Below the pieces are notes generated by a model. It did not search any database. It was given only the letters and a program-made list of their open reading frames with translations, and was not told the origin of the DNA. The translations under genes were made by a program, and so were the position numbers. A stretch of 64,000 nucleotides of DNA from assembly GCA_020849295.1 (NCBI GenBank), contig JADLGN010000005.1, forward strand, positions 124,001 through 188,000. Reading direction: 5' to 3'. The stretch is from Bacteroidia bacterium. Lineage in GTDB: Bacteria > Bacteroidota > Bacteroidia > NS11-12g > UBA9320. Shown here in pieces: positions 8,050 through 17,042 of this stretch (its first letter is position 1; every line of letters begins with the position of its first letter).

Positions 8050-9936
8050 ATGTTTTTAAAAAAATCGTATTATTTATTGTTCCCATTTTTAATTATTTTG
8101 ATAATAACGTGCCAAAACGAAAAAAAATATTATACTGTCAAAAAAAATGTAAAATTTATATCCACACCAGACCCACATTCGTTTTCCAATATCACACAAA
8201 TTAAATTAAATCATATTTTTTTGAATCTTGAAATAAACTGGAAACAACGCAATCTTAGTGGATTTGTTTTACTTAGTTTTGAAAAAAAAAACAATGTTGA
8301 TACATTAATTTTAGATACAAAGGACTTAGAAATTAATAATGTTTTATCAGTAAATGGAGAAAACAGAAAGTGGTGGAAAGGAAAAACAGATAGTGTTTTT
8401 GGAGCACCATTATTTGTTTTATTGAACGAAAGTGATACATCAATAAAAATATTTTATAAAACAAAATCTGCCGAAGCTCTTCAATGGATTTCAAAAGAAC
8501 AAACCAACGATAAAACTGATGAATTTTTATACAGTCAAAGTCAGGCTATACTTGCTCGTTCTTGGGTACCATGTATGGATGCCCCTTCAGTAAAATTTAC
8601 ATACAGTGCAAAAATTAAAACAAAGCCCGGATATTTTGCACTAATGAGCGCTGAGAATCCACAATCAGCTAATGATTCAGGAATTTATTTTTTTAAAATG
8701 AGTCTTCCTGTTTCATCATATTTAATGGCTATAGCTTCGGGGAAATTAGAATTTAAATCTCTTGGGAAAAATTGTGGAATTTACGCAGAATCGGGTATGA
8801 TAGAAAAAGCTGCATGGGAATTTGCAGATATGCAAAAAATGATAAATACTGCAGAAGATCTTTATGGCAGATATGTTTGGGGCAGATACGATGTTCTTGT
8901 TTTGCCACCGAGTTTTCCGTTTGGAGGTATGGAAAATCCTGTTCTTACATTTGCTACACCAACAGTAATAACAGGCGACAGAAGTCAAGTAGCATTGGTA
9001 GCACATGAGCTTGCACATTCGTGGAGTGGTAATTTGGTTACAAACCAAACTTGGGATGATTTTTGGCTGAATGAGGGTTTTACAAATTACTTTGAACAGC
9101 GTATTATGGAAAAATTATATGGAAAACCTTATGATAAAATGAGACAAGTTTTAGCTTGGAATGACCTTGAAAAAACAATTGAAACATTTAATAAAGAAGG
9201 ATTAGCGGCTGAAACTAAACTAAAACTTGACTTAAAAGGCAGAAATCCTGATGATGGACTTAGCGATATAGCTTACGAAAAAGGCAGATTTTTTCTTAGT
9301 CATATTGCTGAAATTGCCGGTGAGAAAAATTTTGATATTTTTTTAAATAATTACTTTAGTAAAAATGCTTTTAAATATATGAATACCGAAATTTTTATTG
9401 ATATTTTAAATAAAGAATTACTAGATAAAAATAAAAAATGGAAAGATTTGGCACAGACTGAAAAATGGATATATGGCGAAGGTTTGCCAAGTTCTGCCGT
9501 AAAGCCTGTTTCGATAGAATTGCAAAGAGTTGACAAAATTTTAGATTCATATTTTAAGAATAATTCTATGTCGGCAATATTTGATACTTCAGGTTTTACA
9601 ACTCACCATTGGCAATACTTTATAAGGCAATTTTCAAAAAAAGCAGATTATAATCAAACAGAAGAATTTGATAAAATTTTTAAATTCTCAAATAGAAGTA
9701 ATAGCGAAATTCTCTGCGATTGGTTTACTCATTCTGTAAAAATTAATTATATCAAAAACCGAAACCAAATTGAAAACTTTTTAACAAAAGTGGGTAGAAG
9801 AAAATTTTTAATGCCTATTTACGAACAACTTGCAAAAACCGAAGAAGGTAAAAAGTGGGCAAAATCAGTTTTTGAAAAAGCAAAAAAAGGATATCATTTT
9901 GTTTCAGCACAATCAGTAGCCGAAGTATTATATTAA
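8050..9936 (+). CDS. M1 family metallo-aminopeptidase, predicted lipoprotein
   Basis: Zinc aminopeptidase of the M1 family, probably of the leukotriene-A4-hydrolase/aminopeptidase B branch, that removes N-terminal residues from peptides. The N-terminus MFLKKSYYLLFPFLIILIITC is a lipoprotein signal with a lipobox ending at Cys21, so the enzyme is predicted to be membrane-anchored outside the cytoplasm. The substrate-binding GGMEN motif is near residue 298. The zinc site HELAHSWSG is at about 318, with the third ligand Glu in NEGFTNYFE about 20 residues on. A C-terminal helical domain follows. Length (628) is normal for this branch. Its stop abuts the ATG of the following M23 gene, suggesting one transcription unit handling periplasmic peptides or peptidoglycan. 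Confidence 0.93.
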   Translation: MFLKKSYYLLFPFLIILIITCQNEKKYYTVKKNVKFISTPDPHSFSNITQIKLNHIFLNLEINWKQRNLSGFVLLSFEKKNNVDTLILDTKDLEINNVLSVNGENRKWWKGKTDSVFGAPLFVLLNESDTSIKIFYKTKSAEALQWISKEQTNDKTDEFLYSQSQAILARSWVPCMDAPSVKFTYSAKIKTKPGYFALMSAENPQSANDSGIYFFKMSLPVSSYLMAIASGKLEFKSLGKNCGIYAESGMIEKAAWEFADMQKMINTAEDLYGRYVWGRYDVLVLPPSFPFGGMENPVLTFATPTVITGDRSQVALVAHELAHSWSGNLVTNQTWDDFWLNEGFTNYFEQRIMEKLYGKPYDKMRQVLAWNDLEKTIETFNKEGLAAETKLKLDLKGRNPDDGLSDIAYEKGRFFLSHIAEIAGEKNFDIFLNNYFSKNAFKYMNTEIFIDILNKELLDKNKKWKDLAQTEKWIYGEGLPSSAVKPVSIELQRVDKILDSYFKNNSMSAIFDTSGFTTHHWQYFIRQFSKKADYNQTEEFDKIFKFSNRSNSEILCDWFTHSVKINYIKNRNQIENFLTKVGRRKFLMPIYEQLAKTEEGKKWAKSVFEKAKKGYHFVSAQSVAEVLY

Positions 9937-12111
9937 ATGTTTTTTCAGTTTGTTATATGGATTTCACTTTATTTTATTTCTTTCATTTCCGGAAAAAATG
10001 AACCAAAAAATTATCCTAAAAATTATTTTTCAATACCCATTAAAGGTAACATTGATTTAACAGGAAATTTTGGTGAAATAAGAACAAATCATTTTCATAC
10101 AGGTATTGATTTCAGGACAGGAAACGGGCAAACAGGTATAAAAATTTACGCTTCGGCAGATGGCTATTTAGGCAGAATTAATATTTCAACAAAAGGCTAT
10201 GGAAAAGCTCTATACATAATTCATCCAAATGGATATACTACTGTTTACGGACATTTGCAGGATTTTGAAACCAAAATTAAAAATTATACTGAAAAATATC
10301 AGTTTAAAAATGAATTGTACGAAACAGAAATTTTTCCAGACGCTAATGCATTAAAGGTAAAAAAGGGAGAATTAATTGCTTTTTCAGGAAATACAGGTGG
10401 TTCGGCAGGTCCGCATTTGCATTTTGAAATACGCAATACAAAAACAGAAGAAACAATTGATCCAATGCTGTTTGGTTTAAAAATAAAAGATAATGTTAAA
10501 CCAATAATCAAGTCATTTGTGTTGTATAAGATTGATGATAATGAAAAACATGAAAATGGTACATATAAATTTATAAAATTCTCTCCAAACAATAAAAATA
10601 TTAATTCAGGAAGTGGCAATTTTGCTTTCGGGTTGGAATATCAGGATTATATAAGACCAGGTGGATTTGCAATGGGTATTAATTCAATAAAACTTTTTGT
10701 AAATAACAAACTTTACTTCGAACAAAAAATAGAAAAATTCAAATTTGTAGATTCAAGAATGGTAAATTGCCATATTGATTATTCTATTCTTGAAAATGAA
10801 GATATCAAGATTGTAAAATTATTTGTTGATGATGGAAACAAACTTGATTTTTATCCTATTGCAAAAAATAAAGGTAAAATTTTATTAAAAGAAACCGACA
10901 AACTAAATATCAAAATTGTAATTTCTGACCACAGCAAAAACAAAGATTCAATTAGTTTTCATTTAATTGGCAAAAACAAAAATGACGAAGACAAACCTTT
11001 TAAAAATTATAAAACCATAGCAACTCCTTATTATAATACAGAATTAGCCTATCCCCTGAAAAATACTATAATAGAAAGTAAAGTTAAAGATGAAACTTTT
11101 AAAATTGAAATACCTGTCGGAGCATTGTTTGACACTTCATTAATTAGTTTGAGAGTTTCAGGTATTAGTGAAAATGGAAATCAAATTTGGGAAATATTGC
11201 GTAGTGATTTTCCTTTAAAAGAAAATATAAAAATATCTATCAACAAGAAGCAAACTACTGGTAATCTCGATAAAAATGTAATAATAAGAATTAATAAAAA
11301 AGGTGAAAGAAAAGCAGAAAAAACCTATATTAATGAAAATTATTTATACACAAATACAAAATATTTTGGCAAATTTTACCTTACTGAAGATACTACAAAA
11401 CCCGAAGTGAGCAATATTATAATAAACGAAAACAAATTTTCGGTAAATATCAAAGATGATATAAGCGGAATAAAAGAATACCTTGTAACTATAGACAATA
11501 AATGGACTCTTGCCTATTACGAAACAAAAGAGAACATACTCTCAGGCTATATCCCCGAATCTGTAAAATGTGGAATGCATAATTTTACTGTTAAAACTAC
11601 CGATTATTTCAACAATACTAATATTAAAACCCAAACTTTCACAATTGATAATTGTTTAAAAAATATGAAACTTAAAAAAGGAGACAAAGCCCCATTGTTT
11701 GAAACTACAGACCACAATGGCAAATTAGTAAAATTATCTGACTTGAGTGCAGATAAGATAGTGTTGTATTTTTATCCAAAAGATGACACACCCGGTTGTA
11801 CAGCACAAGCCTGCAACTTGCGTGATAATTACGAAATGTTAACTGCCAAAGGCTTTAAAATTTACGGAGTAAGTCCTGATGGAATTAAACAACATGTAAA
11901 ATTCAGGGAGAAATATAATTTGCCTTTTGATTTACTTACAGACGAAAATCATGTAATAGCAGAGGCTTATGGTACTTGGGTAGAAAAAAGCATGTATGGA
12001 AAAAATTATATGGGAATGGCACGAGTTACTTTTATAATTGAAAATGGCTTAATAACTGATATAGTTGAAAAAGTTGATACAAAAAACCACACTAATCAAA
12101 TTATTAAATAA
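9937..12111 (+). CDS. M23 (LytM) peptidase fused in frame to a Bcp/PrxQ peroxiredoxin
   Basis: The N-terminal part (about residues 20-170) is an M23 zinc endopeptidase domain of the type that cuts peptidoglycan cross-links, with HFHTGIDFRTG and PHLHFEIR supplying the metal ligands. A long beta-rich region follows to about 570. From residue 577, beginning at an internal Met (ATG at 11665), there is a complete 148-residue Bcp/PrxQ thiol peroxidase with peroxidatic and resolving cysteines in PGCTAQAC. No stop separates the parts. M23 proteins act in the periplasm and Bcp is normally cytoplasmic, so either this is a real exported fusion, the peroxiredoxin is also made from its own ATG, or an indel or sequencing error removed a stop. 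Bases TTTAA just before the junction would stop translation in the +1 frame. Confidence 0.85.
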   Translation: MFFQFVIWISLYFISFISGKNEPKNYPKNYFSIPIKGNIDLTGNFGEIRTNHFHTGIDFRTGNGQTGIKIYASADGYLGRINISTKGYGKALYIIHPNGYTTVYGHLQDFETKIKNYTEKYQFKNELYETEIFPDANALKVKKGELIAFSGNTGGSAGPHLHFEIRNTKTEETIDPMLFGLKIKDNVKPIIKSFVLYKIDDNEKHENGTYKFIKFSPNNKNINSGSGNFAFGLEYQDYIRPGGFAMGINSIKLFVNNKLYFEQKIEKFKFVDSRMVNCHIDYSILENEDIKIVKLFVDDGNKLDFYPIAKNKGKILLKETDKLNIKIVISDHSKNKDSISFHLIGKNKNDEDKPFKNYKTIATPYYNTELAYPLKNTIIESKVKDETFKIEIPVGALFDTSLISLRVSGISENGNQIWEILRSDFPLKENIKISINKKQTTGNLDKNVIIRINKKGERKAEKTYINENYLYTNTKYFGKFYLTEDTTKPEVSNIIINENKFSVNIKDDISGIKEYLVTIDNKWTLAYYETKENILSGYIPESVKCGMHNFTVKTTDYFNNTNIKTQTFTIDNCLKNMKLKKGDKAPLFETTDHNGKLVKLSDLSADKIVLYFYPKDDTPGCTAQACNLRDNYEMLTAKGFKIYGVSPDGIKQHVKFREKYNLPFDLLTDENHVIAEAYGTWVEKSMYGKNYMGMARVTFIIENGLITDIVEKVDTKNHTNQIIK

Positions 12112-12116
12112 AAAAA

Positions 12117-12503
12117 TTAGTTATTTCTGTATTCAGGCAAAAGTACAAATTCAGGAATTTCAGCATCTATAAGTGAATCATCAGAATATTTTAGAAAAGT
12201 ATAAAACCCATGCATACTTCCCGCTGAACTTTTTAGCTGGCAATATGATTCATATTGATATGATTGTCCCGGCTCTATTACAGGTTGCAAACCAACCACA
12301 CCCTCACCGGTAATAAATTGCTTTCCATTAAATGAATCAGATATTTCCCAATGTCTTTTCAAAAGTTGTACAGTCTCATTACTATTATTTGTAATTGTAA
12401 TTTTATATAAAAACAGAAAATAATTAAATTCTGATTTTGACTGTGTCTGTAAGTAACTACTTTCTACACTTACAGCAATATCGTTAGTAATTGCACTGAC
12501 CAT
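12117..12503 (-). CDS. apaG: ApaG family protein
   Basis: Small (128 residues) ApaG-domain protein, an immunoglobulin-like beta fold. The E. coli homologue is linked to Co2+/Mg2+ resistance, but the molecular role is unsettled. The family signatures are the N-terminal ITVSV-like strand, the central YKITITNNS and LLKRHWEISD strands, GEGVVGLQPVIEPG and the late GSMHGFYTF. It covers the whole protein with no extension. A TTG-N16-TAATTTTG promoter lies just upstream. The gene is convergent with the M23-Prx fusion, 5 bases between stops, with no terminator hairpin visible. Confidence 0.93.
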   Translation of the reverse strand: MVSAITNDIAVSVESSYLQTQSKSEFNYFLFLYKITITNNSNETVQLLKRHWEISDSFNGKQFITGEGVVGLQPVIEPGQSYQYESYCQLKSSAGSMHGFYTFLKYSDDSLIDAEIPEFVLLPEYRNN

Positions 12504-12524
12504 AGTTTAGTGATATAATTAAAA

Positions 12525-12551
12525 CAAAATTATCTTAATAAATCATATCAA
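12525..12551 (-). promoter_or_regulatory. Promoter of apaG
   Basis: On the minus strand TAATTTTG (12532-12525) fits the -7 consensus, with TTG (12551-12549) 16 bases upstream. The implied leader to the ATG at 12503 is about 17 bases. Confidence 0.5.
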
Positions 12552-12651
12552 ATAATGTGTATAAAAATTAAATATTAACAAGATTTTAATATTTTACTAA
12601 AAAAATACATCAATTTATATTTTATAATTTTCAAGCATTTAAATTCGCTGA

Positions 12652-13419
12652 ATGTTTAGTTTGTTTTACAGAAAATATGGCGAAAACAAAACACCGCTAA
12701 TTATACTACATGGGCTTTTTGGTATGAGTGACAATTGGCATAACATTGCAAAAATTCTTTCAGAACATTTTACTGTTTATACTTTAGACCTAAGAAATCA
12801 CGGCAATTCGCCACATACAGCAGAAATGAATTATAAAGTAATGGCAGAAGATATCAATAATTTTATGTTATCAGAAGAGATAAGCAAGGCATATCTTTTA
12901 GGTCATTCAATGGGAGGTAAAGCGGCTATAATGTTTGCTAATTTATATCCTGAAAAAATACTAAAAATGATAGTAGTAGATATAGCACCAAAAAAATACA
13001 CCAAATCTCATATTAAATATATTGAAGCAATGCAAAATATTAATTTAAATGCTAACTCGCGAAAAGAAATTGAAGAAGAATTATCATCAAAAATCAGCAA
13101 TCGCGATGAGTTGTTGTTTATATTGAAAAATCTTGAACGTGACACAAATAATAAATTCAGATTAAAACTAAATATTGATTCTCTTGAAAAAAATTATGAA
13201 AATCTTATTAGTGAAATTGAAATATTCAATAATATAAATGTGCCTACGCTTTTTGTGAAGGGAGAAAACTCTTCATACATTAGCAAAGAGGATGAATTTT
13301 TTATAAATCAAAAGTTTAATTCTGTTAAATTTAAAAATATAAAAAAAGCCGGTCATTGGGTACATGCCGAAAATCCCTTAGATTTTTTAACTGAAACTCT
13401 TTTCTTTTTAAAAAATTAA
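12652..13419 (+). CDS. Alpha/beta hydrolase (YbfF-like esterase)
   Basis: Cytoplasmic alpha/beta-fold hydrolase of 255 residues without signal peptide. The oxyanion segment ILHGLFGMSDNW is near residue 20. The nucleophile elbow GHSMGG (Ser near residue 85) and the C-terminal His in AGHWVHAENP complete the catalytic signature, and TLDLRNHGNSP is typical of the YbfF/esterase subgroup. The true substrate, a short-chain ester or thioester, cannot be predicted. It precedes the DUF5686 gene on the same strand by 30 bases and may share its transcript. Confidence 0.88.
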   Translation: MFSLFYRKYGENKTPLIILHGLFGMSDNWHNIAKILSEHFTVYTLDLRNHGNSPHTAEMNYKVMAEDINNFMLSEEISKAYLLGHSMGGKAAIMFANLYPEKILKMIVVDIAPKKYTKSHIKYIEAMQNINLNANSRKEIEEELSSKISNRDELLFILKNLERDTNNKFRLKLNIDSLEKNYENLISEIEIFNNINVPTLFVKGENSSYISKEDEFFINQKFNSVKFKNIKKAGHWVHAENPLDFLTETLFFLKN

Positions 13420-13449
13420 ATATCAATATTTATTATTATTGCCTCAGTA

Positions 13450-15963
13450 ATGAAAAGATGTGTCAGAATAATTTATACAGTATTTTTATTATTCACTTTT
13501 TCTGAATTTGTATATGCCCAACAAACAATTATAAAGGGTAAAATTACAGATGCAGAATCAGGTGAAGCATTACCATATATAACCATTTATATCAAAAATA
13601 CAACCATTGGCACTTCTACTGATTTTGAAGGATTCTACGAATTGAAGATAAATCAAAAAGCAGATAGTATAGTAGCAAAATCAATTGGCTATATTACTTC
13701 TACAAAAAAAATTATCATTGGTATTTCGCAAGAAATTAATTTTTCGTTACAGCCAAATAGCAATAGCCTTAATGAAGTTGTTGTAAAACCTGGAGTGAAT
13801 AAAGCCATTAGAATTATTAAAAACGCTCAGGATAATCGCAAAAAATATAATATTAAAAAACTTGAACAATACGAGTATGAGAGTTTTACTAAAATTCAAC
13901 TTGCGGTAGATAATATTTCAGACAAATTCAAAAAAAAGAAAATATATAGAGAAATGGAAACCTTGTTTGATACAATAAGTAGTTTGCAGGCAGACACAAA
14001 TGCACTTCCTGTATTGCCTGTTTTTGTATCTGAAACGTTAAGTGATTATTTTTTCAATAAAACGCCATATCGCACCAAAGAAATAATAAAAGCAACCCGT
14101 ATAAAAGGCGTGGGAATTGGAGAAGAAAGCTATGTTGCGCAAGTGCTTGGTTCATCATTTCAACAATATAATTTTTACGAAAACAATCTTTATCTTTTTG
14201 ACAAGGATTTTGTTTCGCCACTATCTGGTCTTTCATTAACATATTATCATTATGCTTTGCTTGACAGTATAGAAATTGACAACAAAAAAACATATAAAAT
14301 ACGCGTTTGGCCCAAAAACAAAAAAGACCTTGTATTTAGCGGTCATATTTGGATACAGGATACAAGCTTTGCCCTAAAACAAGTTTCGCTTGAAATATCA
14401 AAAGAAGCAAATTTGAATTTTATTGAAAAAATAAAAATTCACCAGGAACTTATAGAAATAGAAAAAGATGCATGGTTGCCCGAAAAAACAAGAGTATTAA
14501 TTGATGTTTCTGAAGTCACAAAAAATTCGCTTGGTATGATTGGTACATATTATACAAGCACTCGAAATCAAAAAGTAAATATAAAACACGATAAGAAGTT
14601 TTTTGAACAAAAGGTTGAAGTAAAAGTAGATGCTTACAGCAAAAATGAAAAGTTTTGGGATACATCAAGACACGAAAAATTATCTGATGCTGATATAAAA
14701 ATTTATCATTTGGTTGATTCTTTTAAAAACAAACCTCTTATAAAAACTTATGTTGATATAGCTGAAATTATAGCAGAAGGATATAAACCAATAGCAAAAG
14801 GAAATTTTGAAATTGGTCCATATATTTCTCTAATAGGATATAATCCACTTGAGGGTTTTAGGCTTAAAGCTGGTATTCGTTCTACAGAAAAACTCTTTAA
14901 AAATTCTATGTATGAAACTTTTTTTGCTTATGGTTTTGGAGATAAAAAACCAAAATATGGTATAGATGCAACATGGGTTTTAGACCGCAAACGATGGTCA
15001 AAAGCCGGATTTGGAATTAAAAAAGATATTGACCTTCTTGGAGTAACTGACGATGAATTTGTAACTAGCAGTTTATATAAATCATTGAATACTCTCGGTT
15101 CTTATAGACTTAATTACACACAACAATACAAAATTTTTGCAGAAAGAGAATTTATAAAAGGCATAACCTTTAAAGCAAATATTCGACATAATAAATATCA
15201 TTTTGAGCCAAATTCACGATTTAATTTTGCTTATTATAAAAATCCTGAAACTGGTTTTATCTCAAATAAATTTAGTATTACTACAATAAATCTGACTACA
15301 AGAATTTCGCTAAAACAACAATTTGTTTACAGACATGTTGACCGTTATAATTTTGGCAACCTTAAGCAACCGGTTATAACTATAAATTATACTAAGGGAT
15401 TGAGGTTTTTGGATGGACAATATAATTTTGATAAAATAGGATTTAAGATTTGGCAGTATAATAGCTGGGCAAATTTTGGAAATTTTGAATATACAGTACA
15501 GGCAGGTAAAACATTTGGCACTATTCCATATCCAATTCTTGAAGTTGCAAGAGGAAACGAATCAGTAAACTCTTCATTTTACGGATACAATCTTATGAGA
15601 TTTTTTGAATTTGTAAGCGATCAATACGTTTCTGTGCATTACGAACACAATGACAATGGACTTATTTTTAACCGAATTCCGCTTATTAAAGAATTAAAAT
15701 GGCGATTTTTTTATAATACTAAAGCAATATACGGAAGTTTGAGTAGTAAAAATCTTAATCTTGTTCCTCCAAGTGATGCAAACGGAAAAACAGTTACCAA
15801 TATAGGCAGATATAAATACAAAACTCCTTATATAGAGTTAGGGTATGGTATTGAAAATATTTTTAAGTTTATAAGGGTAGATTTTGTCCACCGACTTACA
15901 TATCTATACAAAGAAGGTGCAAAACCCTTTGCAGTAAAATTTAATTTCGTATTTAAATTTTAA
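13450..15963 (+). CDS. Outer-membrane DUF5686 protein with carboxypeptidase-regulatory-like domain
   Basis: Exported protein of 837 residues with signal peptide MKRCVRIIYTVFLLFTFSEFVYAQ. Residues about 27-115 form a carboxypeptidase-regulatory-like beta-sandwich (KGKITDAESGEALPYITIYI, IGTSTDFEGFYELK) ending in LNEVVVKPG, the arrangement seen at the start of SusC/TonB receptors. The remaining 700 residues match the DUF5686 family and end in alternating strands with a terminal aromatic, VKFNFVFKF. This fits an outer-membrane beta barrel. No TonB box or plug domain is seen. Function unknown. It is convergent with the bacilliredoxin gene, 7 bases between stops. Confidence 0.85.
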   Translation: MKRCVRIIYTVFLLFTFSEFVYAQQTIIKGKITDAESGEALPYITIYIKNTTIGTSTDFEGFYELKINQKADSIVAKSIGYITSTKKIIIGISQEINFSLQPNSNSLNEVVVKPGVNKAIRIIKNAQDNRKKYNIKKLEQYEYESFTKIQLAVDNISDKFKKKKIYREMETLFDTISSLQADTNALPVLPVFVSETLSDYFFNKTPYRTKEIIKATRIKGVGIGEESYVAQVLGSSFQQYNFYENNLYLFDKDFVSPLSGLSLTYYHYALLDSIEIDNKKTYKIRVWPKNKKDLVFSGHIWIQDTSFALKQVSLEISKEANLNFIEKIKIHQELIEIEKDAWLPEKTRVLIDVSEVTKNSLGMIGTYYTSTRNQKVNIKHDKKFFEQKVEVKVDAYSKNEKFWDTSRHEKLSDADIKIYHLVDSFKNKPLIKTYVDIAEIIAEGYKPIAKGNFEIGPYISLIGYNPLEGFRLKAGIRSTEKLFKNSMYETFFAYGFGDKKPKYGIDATWVLDRKRWSKAGFGIKKDIDLLGVTDDEFVTSSLYKSLNTLGSYRLNYTQQYKIFAEREFIKGITFKANIRHNKYHFEPNSRFNFAYYKNPETGFISNKFSITTINLTTRISLKQQFVYRHVDRYNFGNLKQPVITINYTKGLRFLDGQYNFDKIGFKIWQYNSWANFGNFEYTVQAGKTFGTIPYPILEVARGNESVNSSFYGYNLMRFFEFVSDQYVSVHYEHNDNGLIFNRIPLIKELKWRFFYNTKAIYGSLSSKNLNLVPPSDANGKTVTNIGRYKYKTPYIELGYGIENIFKFIRVDFVHRLTYLYKEGAKPFAVKFNFVFKF

Positions 15964-15970
15964 GAATAAA

Positions 15971-16387
15971 TTAACAATATTGGTTGTATGCAGATTTAAG
16001 ATTTTCTGCAATTTCAATATACTTATATCCTTCTATATTTTTACGTTCAACCATGTGTACAATTTTACCATCTTTGAATAAAGCAACAGATGGGCTTGAA
16101 GGAGGAAAAGGCATCATGTGAAGTCTTGCTGTAGCAGTTGCATCAAGGTCTTGCCCTGCAAATACTGTATAAAGTTTAGAAGGTTTTTTATCATTGATAA
16201 GAGATTCTATCACTCCGGGGCGTGCTGCACCTGCCGCACATCCGCATACAGAGTTTACCATTATCAGCATTGTACCTTCAGCATTGCTGAATGCATCTTC
16301 AACATCTTGTTCAGTTCTAAGTTCAGTAAATCCGTTATTTGTAAGTTCTGCCCTCATTGGGGTAAGCATCATTTCTGGGTATGGCAT
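15971..16387 (-). CDS. BrxA/BrxB family bacilliredoxin
   Basis: Thioredoxin-fold protein of 138 residues in the YphP/YqiW (BrxA/BrxB, formerly DUF1094) family. In Firmicutes these remove bacillithiol from oxidised protein thiols. The N-terminus PYPEMMLTPMRAEL and the redox motif VNSVCGCAAG (Cys48 and Cys50, CxC type) are diagnostic, as is the late MIPFPPSSP-like MMPFPPSSP segment. The start follows a -7 motif about 20 bases upstream. Whether this organism makes bacillithiol is not shown by the window; no bsh biosynthesis genes are present. Confidence 0.92.
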   Translation of the reverse strand: MPYPEMMLTPMRAELTNNGFTELRTEQDVEDAFSNAEGTMLIMVNSVCGCAAGAARPGVIESLINDKKPSKLYTVFAGQDLDATATARLHMMPFPPSSPSVALFKDGKIVHMVERKNIEGYKYIEIAENLKSAYNQYC

Positions 16388-16407
16388 ATTATTTAAATTT
16401 TTTTTTG

Positions 16408-16415
16408 CAAATTTA
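16408..16415 (-). promoter_or_regulatory. -7 element for the bacilliredoxin gene
   Basis: TAAATTTG on the minus strand, 20 bases upstream of the ATG at 16387. No -33 TTG at standard spacing. Confidence 0.4.
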
Positions 16416-16481
16416 ATATTAAAAACAATTTTTGAGAAAATAGGTTTTTAAATTTTTAAATATAAATCTCAATAATTATAA

Positions 16482-17027
16482 CTATTTAATTTTAACATTT
16501 TCAAATTCACCGCTTGTAATTGCATAGTGTGTATTTCCATTTGAAATTAAAGATTTATTTAATGTATAAAACTTGCCTGATACAAGACTGTCACTAAAGT
16601 TGACCTTACTAAGCTCTATCCAAGCAGAATCACCATTGCCGGAAATTGAACGCTTAAATATATTTGATTTTTCAAACATATTTAATCTAAATCCATTTGG
16701 CTTAATAACATCTGTCTTGTATGTAATGGCTGTATTTCCGGTAATCTGAAAACTCAATAAAACACTATTTTCTATGGGGTAAGACCAAAGATTTAGTTCA
16801 AAACCATGTACATTTATCATCATGGGTTCTCCGGCATTACCAAAATTCGGATTCAATACACTGTGTGTTTTTATTCTGCAATCTGCCTGAACTACATTAT
16901 AATTGCCTCCGTAATATTTGAAATTTCCACTCATTTCTTTCGTTACAGGCTTTTCTTCATCTTTACATGAAAATAGAGCTAAAGTAGCTAATATAGTAAA
17001 TAAAATAAGAATTATTTTTTTTTTCAT
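16482..17027 (-). CDS. Predicted lipoprotein, unknown function (last gene of cargo/lipoprotein unit)
   Basis: A 181-residue lipoprotein that I do not recognise. The signal MKKKIILILFTILATLALFSC has a lipobox ending at Cys21. The mature N-terminus is CKDEEKP. A Lys plus two acidic residues right after the Cys resembles the surface-export signal described for Bacteroidota lipoproteins (Capnocytophaga type), so surface exposure is possible. The rest is predicted beta strands with a repeated fold-like pattern, similar in character to small lipocalin or META-like lipoproteins, but I see no family motif. It follows the 386-residue lipoprotein gene by 15 bases. Confidence 0.7.
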   Translation of the reverse strand: MKKKIILILFTILATLALFSCKDEEKPVTKEMSGNFKYYGGNYNVVQADCRIKTHSVLNPNFGNAGEPMMINVHGFELNLWSYPIENSVLLSFQITGNTAITYKTDVIKPNGFRLNMFEKSNIFKRSISGNGDSAWIELSKVNFSDSLVSGKFYTLNKSLISNGNTHYAITSGEFENVKIK

Positions 17028-17042
17028 AATACTTATTTTTTA

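Noticed and set aside
8746-9048. Opposing ORFs within the M1 aminopeptidase zinc-site region
   Set aside because: They overlap the HELAH active-site coding region and have no supporting features.
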